NCBI RefSeq assembly: GCF_032854445.1
Contig: NC_088300.1
Coordinates: 47,900,984 to 47,964,983 of the forward strand
Source: Liolophura sinensis
Taxonomy: Eukaryota; Mollusca; Polyplacophora; Chitonida; Chitonidae
DNA length: 64,000 nt
Direction: 5' to 3'
Made by a program: the position numbers and the translations under genes. This document shows, piece by piece, positions 55,600 to 64,000 of the stretch (the first letter of the stretch is position 1; the number at the start of each line of letters is the position of its first letter). The notes below the pieces were generated by a model. That model worked only from the letters and a program-made list of their open reading frames with translations, was not told the origin of the DNA and did not search any database.

Positions 55600-56070
55600 G
55601 GTTTGTGGATGATACACTGTAGATGTGGTTTGTGGATAACACACTGTAGATGTGGTTTGTGGATAACACACTGTAGATGTGGTTTGTGGATGATACACTG
55701 TAGATGTGGTTTGTGGATAACACACTGTAAATGTGGTTTGTGGATGATACACTGTAGATGTGGTTATGGATAACACACTGTAGATGTGGTTTGTGGATGA
55801 TACACTGTAGATGTGGTTTGTGGATGACAGAATACACTGTCGGTGAGCTTTCCAAATAAAACTCTTTGGATGTAGTTTGCGGATAATACATTCTGGTTAC
55901 GGTTTGCAGATAATGCTGGCCATTGTGGTTTGTGGATAATCCACTCTCGATGTGGCTTGTGGATGGTACACTTTCGGTGTGGTTTATGGATGGTACTCTT
56001 TCGGTGTGGTTTGTGGATGGTACTGTCTCGATGTTGTTTACAGGTAATGCACTCTCGATGTGATTTGTCG
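55600..56070. repeat. 27-bp minisatellite, degenerate at the right
   Basis: About eight near-identical units of ACACTGTAGATGTGGTTTGT plus GGATAAC to 55830, then more diverged GTGGTTTGTGGATGGTACTC-type units. The unit length is a multiple of three, so frames on both strands stay open by chance. Confidence 0.9.
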
Positions 56071-56655
56071 AAACGTCACACGGTGCACGTTTAACAGACT
56101 TTTGAATCCTTGTATATAGAAGTATATATAGGGCCCACTGAAATACAGGCATTATGTTTCACGCCTAAGTATCAATAGACTGTTGACGCCACTTGCGGGA
56201 CAGTTATATTTAGCCGCTGACGTCAGGTTACGTGACTACAGGTATTCAAAGCCACAATCTGTTCAGTAGCAGGTGCTGTATTCTCCCGGAACCATTATGA
56301 ATTGTTAAAAGTTTACTGGATATAAAGGTTTCATTGATCAGATGTGATGAGCTGTCAGGACTAATATAAATAAGGGAAGTGGGGCGGTCGGGGGGGGGGG
56401 GGGGGCGGTGATGGGGCAGTTAACTAGGTCACTATCTGACTGCATGGTTGGAGGTTAAGTTTTGTTATGTGTAAAGAGTTAGCCAGCTGAATAAAAGACG
56501 GAAAAGACAACAGATTCACCGAGGCAATTTAAAACCTGAATGGCTAAGAGTATGCCAAGAATGAATGCCGCTGATGATGTGTGGCTGGTTAATTCGGTGT
56601 GTGACTATATAAACATATCTCATAGGCTCGCTTAATTTCTAGATGCTGGTTTTAC

Positions 56656-58812
56656 GGTGTGATTGGTGTATTGATATATGTCTGGAGTATTGTGAGTGAG
56701 TGAGTGCTTGGGGTTTAACGTCGTACTCAACAATTTTTTAGTCATATGACGACGATGGAGTATTGTGTGATTGACAGACAAGAACGTAGTGATACATGTC
56801 TGGAGTACTGTGTGCTTAGTGGGGTGAATGAGAACGCCACCATGACAATGTAAACATAGTGATACATGTCTGGAGTACTGTGTGATTGATGGAGTGAATG
56901 GCTGGCAAGATGACACTTTGGTTGTACTGATCCATGTCTGGAGTACTGTGTGATTGATGGGGCGAATGACTGACAAGATGACAGCGTGAATTTACTTATG
57001 CATGTCTGGAGTACTACGTAATTGATGGAGTGAATGACTGACAAGATGACAGTGTGGCTGTACTAATACATGTCTGGAGTACTGTGTGATTGATGGGGTG
57101 AATTACTGATAAGATGACAGTGTGAATATACTGACGCATATCTGGAGTACTGTGTGATTGATGGAGTGAATGACTAACAAGATGACAGCGTGAATGTACT
57201 GATACATGTCTGGAGTATTGTGTGATTGATGGAGTGAATGACTGACAAGATGACACTTGGGTTGTAGTGATACATGTCTAGAGTACTGTGTGATTGATGA
57301 AATGAATGACTGACAAGATGACAGTGTGAATATACTGACGCATATCTGGAGTACTGTGTAATTGATGGAGTGAATGACTGACAAGATGACTGCGTGAATG
57401 TACTGATACATGTCTGGAGTACTGTGTGATTGATGGAGTAAATGACTGAAAAGATGACAATGTAGTGATACATGTCTGGATTACTGTGTGATAGATGGAG
57501 TGAATGACTGACAAGATGACACTTTGATTGTAGTGATACATGTCTGGATTACTGTGTGATTGATGGAGTGAATGACTGACAAGATGACTGCGTGAATGTA
57601 CTCATACATGTGTGGAGTACTGTGTAATTGATGGAGTGAATGACTGGCAAGATGACACTTGGGTTGTAGTGATACATGTCTAGAGTACTGTGTGATTGAT
57701 GAAATGAATGACTGACAAGATGACAGCGTGAATGTGCTGATGCATGTCTGGAGTACTGTGTAATTGATGGAGTGAATGACTGACAAGATGACTGCGTGAA
57801 TGTACTGATACATGTCTGGAGTACTGTGTGATTGATGGAGTGAATGACTGACAAGATGACACTTTGGTTGTAGTGATACATGTCTAGAGTACTGTGTGAT
57901 TGATGAAATGAATGACTGACAAGATGACAGCGTGAATGTGCTGATGCATGTCTGGAGTACTGTGTAATTGATGGAGTGAATGACTGACAAGATGACTGCG
58001 TGAATGTACTGATACATGTCTGGAGTACTGTGTGATTGATGGAGTAAATGACTGAAAAGATGACAATGTAGTGATACATGTCTGGATTACTGTGTGATAG
58101 ATGGAGTGAATGACTGACAAGATGACACTTTGGTTGTAGTGATACATGTCTGGAGTATTGTGTGATTGATGGAGTGAATGACTGACAAGATGACTGCGTG
58201 AATGTACTGATACATGTCTGGAGTACTGTGTGATTGATGGAGTAAATGACTGAAAAGATGACAATGTAGTGATACATGTCTGGATTACTGTGTGATAGAT
58301 GGAGTGAATGACTGACAAGATGACACTTTGATTGTAGTGATACATGTCTGGATTACTGTGTGATTGATGGAGTGAATGACTGACAAGATGACTGCGTGAA
58401 TGTACTCATACATGTGTGGAGTATTGTGTAATTGATGGAGTGAATGACTGGCAAGATGACACTTGGGTTGTAGTGATACATGTCTAGAGTACTGTGTGAT
58501 TGATGAAATGAATGACTGACAAGATGACAGCGTGAATGTGCTGATGCATGTCTGGAGTACTGTGTAATTGATGGATTGAATGACTGACAAGATGACTGCG
58601 TGAATGTACTGATACATGTCTGGAGTACTGTGTGATTGATGGAGTGAATGACCGACAAGATGACACTTTGGTTGTAGTGATACATGTCTGGAGTATTGTG
58701 TGATTGATGGAGTGAATGACTGACAAGATGACTGCGTGAATGTACTGATACATGTGTGGAGTATTGTGTGATTGATGGAGTGAATGACTGACAAGATGAC
58801 AATGTAAATGTA
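56656..58812. repeat. 68-bp minisatellite with higher-order structure
   Basis: About 30 units built on ATTGATGGAGTGAATGACTG, ACAAGATGACTGCGTGAATG and TACTGATACATGTCTGGAGT. A shorter 62-bp variant (GGAGTAAATGACTGAAAAGA) occurs at 57435, 58041 and 58239, so blocks of 606 bp (eight 68-mers plus one 62-mer) and 198 bp (two plus one) are repeated. Minus-strand frames of up to 242 codons run through the array in all phases because the unit lacks stops, and are not taken as genes. Confidence 0.95.
56695..56755. mobile_element. Short second-family SINE insertion
   Basis: AGTGAGTGAGTGCTTGGGGT, TTAACGTCGTACTCAACAAT and GTCATATGACGACGA interrupt the 68-bp array. TGGAGTATTGTG flanks both sides (56683-56694, 56756-56767). 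Confidence 0.7.
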
Positions 58813-59885
58813 TCAATACGAAAAAAAAATGTGACTTTTAAACGATTGTGTTCAGAGAGAAAAATAGGTGGATGTTTAAACATGTACAGGCTGTGAAGAT
58901 CGCGTGGATAAACCGGCAACAGAGTACCTGAATACAACGAGAAAAACGAATGGGTGATCATAATTTTAAACATCATAATGATCATACGTATACACTAATC
59001 GTCACCCACAATGGCCGTTCTAGGTCAACGGCAAGAAGTCCACTTTCCACCAACGTTCAAAACAAACTACCAGTTTCCCCGAATTCTTTAATCGCTCCCT
59101 AAATTTGTAGTCTTTCATATTCCTTGATGATGGAAAGGCGCCCAGTTTAAACTGGTTTAAGACTTAATATCAGATTTAACTGTAAGCCAAGTTTTCAATT
59201 TTGTACTGACCCTAAATAATATTGTGTAACATTATATTAAATATAAACTAATATAAACTGCTGTTTACTTTGGCTTTAGAGAATTACATTGGCTGCAGAG
59301 TTTGGCCAAACTTTAGATATTATATATGGTTTAACACCAGTATTAACTAATAAACGTTTGAACATCTGGGCCAAGGATTGTTCCAGTCGAGTAATTTCAA
59401 TCTGCTTCCAAACGATTTACTCTGTTAGTTTATCAGAAATATCCATCTCAGTTGTGTTTTGTTGCAGCTGTTCATATATCCAAGGTGGCGATTTTAGGGT
59501 AGCTCGGTTAAGCAAAAATTTATATGAAGCAAAGCGCGTTTCTGGACATTCAGTTCATATTTACTTATAAGAGAATTACACTCATTGTAAACTTTCAGAA
59601 AGTTGGAGAGACGGTGCTGGAATTTCCGTGTAGTAATAACTTGTCAGTGAGCTGATTAACTTATCACAAGAGAAAGTACTCAACAAATACTACAAAGTGA
59701 GATATGTAAACGCCATATATTGACGATAGTAGTACTGAGATTAATGCTAATGGTTAATGCTCAGGTTATCGGGCGATGTAGGGAGTTTGTGAATTTACTA
59801 GCATCGTCGAAAGCTTATGCTCGGAGCACCAAATTATACAAAGGCAATTTTTCCAGTTATCTGTATTAAAAAGCTCGTAGTTATA
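58813..59885. other. Intergenic, no recognised gene
   Basis: AT-rich. The 93-codon frame at 59289 has no family support. Confidence 0.5.
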
Positions 59886-59887
59886 AT

Positions 59888-60053
59888 TCCTCTCCGGCCT
59901 AAAGTGTGAAGATCTTCCAGCAACCTGTGGATGGTCGTGGGTTTCCCCCGGGCTCTGCCCGGTTTCCTCCCACCATAATGCTGGCCGCCGTCGTATCAGT
60001 GAAATATTCTTGAGTATGGCGTAAAACACCAATCAAATAAATGAATAAATAAA
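59888..60053 (+). mobile_element. 5'-truncated SINE with 13-bp target duplication
   Basis: Begins inside the body at TCCTCTCCGGCC and ends in an (AAAT)n tail. TCGTAGTTATAAT occurs on both sides (59875-59887, 60054-60066), so the truncation happened during insertion. Confidence 0.93.
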
Positions 60054-60069
60054 TCGTAGTTATAATCGT

Positions 60070-60625
60070 GTAAAGATTAGCACAATGCACGCCGGTGTTT
60101 CATTTCAGTCTCATGATCCCGAATCTCATGATCTTTGTGGATCCCGAAAAAAAAATTGTGATTTGAAAATAGGGTTTTCCATTGTTTTGTCATGCCGTTC
60201 AAATAAACTACGTAATGTAATGTTTGGCTGTATATAGTGTTAATCAACAGAGCGAGATTCTTCCTGGTGTTATATCACGATTCGCTGAGTGACTAACATT
60301 ACGACATACAGTATTGTAGGGGATAATATATACCACGTGAAGATTAGTGAAAAATAACACCGCGCAATAGCGGTGTTTTACTTTTTTTGTGTACCATGTA
60401 AAATACTGCTTGTACAAACTATGTGTGTCACGAAGTGCCACGAATAATGCGAAATGCTGTGAGCAGACAGGATTGCAAATTTGGTTAAATAAATATTGTC
60501 TGATTATCCAAAAATAACTGCTAGCATAACCGAATGAAATGCGCTTGCTCCAGATATCAAGCAGTTGTAGCCTCGAGATACAATTTTCATATTTGAAGCT
60601 TTAATAATTGCTGGGAAGCCTTTCT
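60070..60625. other. Intergenic, no recognised gene
   Basis: Nothing assignable. Confidence 0.5.
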
Positions 60626-60631
60626 CGTCTA

Positions 60632-60738
60632 GAATATTTCGCTTATACGACGGCGGTCAGCATTATGGTGGAAGGAAACCGGGAACCTGGGGAAACCCAC
60701 GACCATCCGCAGGCTGCTGGAAGGCCTTCCTACGTACC
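60632..60738 (-). mobile_element. SINE fragment
   Basis: Reversed core GAATATTTCGCTTATACGAC and body through GAAGGCCTTCCTACGTACC; tail and head are missing. Confidence 0.8.
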
Positions 60739-60744
60739 ATTTGG

Positions 60745-62590
60745 CGTGTACAAATCCCGCCTTGTAGTATTATTTTACTAGGCACAAGTTAGATCTTGTG
60801 ACGATTTTATTCAAGTTTTTTGTATTGTTTTAAGTGAAAAATAGTGTATCTGGGACAATCCATCGCACGTTTTCACTCCAAGTTTCTAAATTTCTTAACT
60901 GAGCACAGTTCTGCTGAAAGTATAACTATTACTGGAGCGTTCAGAATCTAGTGCTATGCTTCATGATAAAGTCTAGTTCCGCTTAACTCGAGCATAGTGG
61001 GGGTATATGCATCACATGAAATAAAAACTCGACCTTAGATGTTTGAATAGTTGCAATCAATGTACAACTGGCATACCGATTTTGACTAACGACAACAAAT
61101 TCTCATTACTATTTAGATACTAGTTAAATTTACTCGCCTAGAGCATTTTGGTATCATTGAAAACTCCTGATTGCTTCTCGTAACAAGAACGCGTTCTGAT
61201 TACTTACTCTGTATACTTTCTCAGTTCTTTAGTGCTTTGTGTTGAAAGGTGCTTTGGAAATTGGCCTTGCAGAAATAAAATTTTTCAAAGGTCCAATAGT
61301 CTTTTAAATCAGTTTTAACTGGTTCGACTGTTCTTGTTTACTAACATCTACTGGAGATAATTAAGGAAGACCAGCTGTAAAAAGGTAGCAGTATAGACCA
61401 TAATTTTATCGTAGTCGATATTATTGTCAGCTTTCATTAATTTATTTATTTATTTATCGCTCAACAACGTCATTTTAAATGGCTGTTTGATACCTTTCAG
61501 TGATGTGGGCATTAACAACTTCTGAACGTTGATAAATATAAAGGAAGTGGCATGTAAATTACCACTGAATTTTAATTACATCACCCCATTTTCTAGGGTA
61601 AACCAAAGGTTTGGGTTCTTTTTCTAATGAGAAAAAGTTTTTGTAAAGAAAAGAAATCACGATTGCATGGTTTCAAAACTTATTTAAACTGTTAAGCCTT
61701 TTGAAATGATTAGGGAAATGAGTACTGAAATTCTGTTAAACTAATAACCTCCACAAAGGAAAATTAACAACATAAATAGTTAACAGTGAAATAATCTTTA
61801 TTGTCTCGGAAGTGAAACTGTTAGCTAAGTCATTATTTGTGAAGGAGTGCCTGCTAAATACATGTTAATAACATCTCTCTTCAGGGATTTTTTTAACGTG
61901 ACAGTTATGTTACTAGATCTTCTGTGTTTCGATTCGAAACTGTCTAAAACGTTCCAGTTAGTGAGTGATCTAAATAGGCCTGCACTTTATGTATCTGGTC
62001 GGCTAGTTTCGTTCCTATATCACGTTTTAGCTTACATATTAAATATACTTTCCCCCAGGGATATAAAATATAAGATCACAAAATATTAACACTATTTCAC
62101 TGGTGGTGAACCATTGTTATGAATGGAGGTCAAAGTCAACACGAGACTTCCTGTGCACAGTTTCACATGATTTCACATGTTAAAGTGGTTCTATTAGATG
62201 ATACTTCACTTAACGTCAGTCCTATTATATATCAAGGAAACCACTCAACTCGTCTATACCATCAGTTTGATGCATCAGTTTCCTCTTCCAAATAGGTCGA
62301 ACTGGTAAACAATGTATTTGTCAACAACACGATCATATTATTGTGGTGCCAGCAAACAGACTTCCATGTCATGTCATATCTGAAGAAACAAAACTACAAA
62401 GATTCTTCCTTTTAATTAAGTAACTTCATCATACGGGTTTTCCCTGTATTTTTACTAATGTGGTGAATTCAGAGAAATTATTTTTATATATCAAACAAGT
62501 TCTGAAATCATTTATTTTAAGTTCCTTGCTTAAAGCCAAGTACTGAAACACATTAGTGGGAAATATTTCAAATCACAATCATAACTACGA
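60745..62590. other. Intergenic, no recognised gene
   Basis: AT-rich, with a TTATTTATTTATTTA tract at about 61440. The frame at 61847 lacks support. Confidence 0.5.
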
Positions 62591-62639
62591 ATAATGGATT
62601 TTGCTATAGCTGTATCATATCCGAAAGAACAACATTTTC

Positions 62640-63345
62640 ATGTACCTGTACTAGGTTGTTTTCTGCTGATGCATATACCTTTGCGTAGTTTTCTTATACC
62701 GGTACTAGATTTTTTTCTGCTGATGCATATACCTTTGCGTAGTTTTCATATACCGGTACTAGGTTGTTTTCTGCTGATGCTTATACCTTTGTATAGTTTT
62801 CATATACCTGTACTAGGTTGTTTTCTGCTGATGCATATACCTTTGTGTAGTTTTCATATACCTGCACTAGGTTGTTTTCTGCTGATGTATATACCTTTGT
62901 GTATTTTTCTTATACTGGTACTAAGTTGTTTTCTGCTGATGCATTTACCTTTGTGTAGTTTTCATATACCGGTACTAGGTTGTTTTCTGCTGATGCATTT
63001 ACCTTTGTGTATTTTTCTTATACCTGTACTAGGTTGTTTTCTGCTGATGCATATACCTTTGTGTAGTTTCCATATACCGGTACTAGGTTGTTTTCTGCTG
63101 ATGCATATGCCTTTGTGTATTTTTCATATATCGGTACTAGGTTGTTTTCTGCTGATGCATATACCTTTGTGTAGTTTTCATATACCGGTACTAGGTTGTT
63201 TTCTGCTGATGCATATACCTTTGTGTAGTTTTCATATATCGGTACTAGGTTGTTTTCTGCTGATGCATATACCTTTGTGTATTTTTCTTATACCGGTACT
63301 AGGTTGTTTTCTGCTGATGCATATACCTTTTAGTAGTTTTAATTA
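62640..63345. repeat. 54-bp minisatellite, 13 units, open on the plus strand
   Basis: Unit: TACCGGTACTAGGTTGTTTT, CTGCTGATGCATATACCTTT, GTGTAGTTTTCATA. It is 54 bp, so an 18-residue period (FHIPVLGCFLLMHIPLCS) repeats in a 283-codon frame from an ATG at 62594 to 63445. Copies differ by point changes that mostly avoid stops. No splice or promoter signal makes it a gene, so it is annotated as a repeat. Confidence 0.9.
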
Positions 63346-63445
63346 TACATGTCATTATTATAGCTTTAAATGCCAGACTTTGCTCTTCATAATACCAACT
63401 AACAGTAGCCTACTAAACGAACTGAAGTCTGAATTCAGCAGTTGA

Positions 63446-64000
63446 TGTTATCCAGTACACGGTGTCTAGCACTAAAACCATGCTAAGTAACAGGATGCAG
63501 TGTTAGTGACTTTTTATATTTGCTTGACAAGCGTGACGCGAACATGATTTTGACAGAATCGCCACACCTTCGTTCGGATAAATCAATTCTGCTTCCAAAG
63601 ACATAGATGATAAATTTAGGTCATCACTATTGCATGAACAAAGGTAACAAGAGCCTTATCAAGGCTGTACCGTGTCTTACTACAAACATGATTTCTTTAA
63701 AATCGTGATATTTTTGTTATACTAAAATTTGATGTCAAGCCACATGGACGCTGCACGCACTGTACTGAATACGATGCTTCCTGCATTCCTCATTTCACAA
63801 GAGTTCAAGGATTGACCTATTATAGCTATGTACATTCAGACTTCAGAGAAAAACATATTTCGCGTACATAAAAAGACTTGTATCATAAAACTTGATTTAT
63901 AAGTTAATCATAGACTGAAACAGTATTATCGTTACACTCGTGCAGTGAATCAGTGTTCAAATTTTTGGTCGTTTTTTTTAGTCACAGTGATATGGTGGGA
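63446..64000. other. Intergenic, no recognised gene
   Basis: AT-rich end of the window, nothing assignable. Confidence 0.5.

Noticed and set aside
55568-56152. 194-codon minus-strand frame
   Set aside because: Explained by the 27-bp minisatellite, whose length is a multiple of three.
57549-58277. Minus-strand 242-codon frame and similar long frames across 56.7-58.8 kb
   Set aside because: They run through the 68-bp tandem array in all three phases because the unit lacks stops on that strand; no start, splice or family support.

Overview
The window is nuclear DNA from an invertebrate animal, most likely a marine mollusc. No bacterial-style operons are present. Protein genes are split into short exons with GT..AG borders. 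The space between them is AT-rich and full of tRNA-headed SINEs that share one core (TCGTATAAGTGAAATATTC, then GGCGTAAAACACC and an AATAAATAAAT tail). From memory, this core is common in mollusc genomes, so the placement is inference.

Layout. 1-6.3 kb: a 28-bp minisatellite and a SINE cluster. 6.3-8.7 kb: a tandem family of selenocysteine tRNA genes on the minus strand. One copy (7694-7780) looks fully functional, one (6714-6801) is nearly intact, one is a pseudogene and one is a 3' stub. Three of them keep the same TATA-plus-upstream-element promoter. 11.7 kb: a lone Pointed (PNT/SAM) exon on the minus strand. 18.8-23.7 kb: a six-exon minus-strand gene, assembled here by matching intron phases, for a 548-residue type I membrane protein (signal peptide, C-type lectin domain, PAN/Apple-like cysteine domain, Ser/Thr-rich stalk, transmembrane helix). 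27.5 kb: a Tc1/mariner transposase relic. 31.0 kb: a small GC-rich island with inverted repeats. 34.3-41.2 kb: a degraded 6.9-kb Polinton/Maverick element with terminal inverted repeats, a near-perfect 6-bp target duplication, and broken integrase, packaging-ATPase and probable minor-capsid genes. 46.5-50.5 kb: a complete minus-strand ETS transcription factor gene of the ELF3/EHF (ESE) type. 52-59 kb: simple repeats and three large minisatellites. 62.6-63.3 kb: a 54-bp minisatellite that happens to stay open as a reading frame.

The most interesting result is in the ETS gene. It has two alternative last exons, both in phase with the exon that carries the first part of the ETS domain. The distal one encodes a canonical ETS C-terminus. 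The proximal one encodes a clearly homologous but strongly altered version, with its own stop codon and poly(A) signal. One gene could thus make two transcription factors that differ only in the last third of the DNA-binding domain. The tRNA-Sec cluster is the second notable system, because this tRNA is usually encoded by one or very few genes.

Limits: all calls come from reading the sequence. Exon borders were chosen from splice consensus plus phase agreement, without transcript evidence. Most other short reading frames lie in repeats or are chance.
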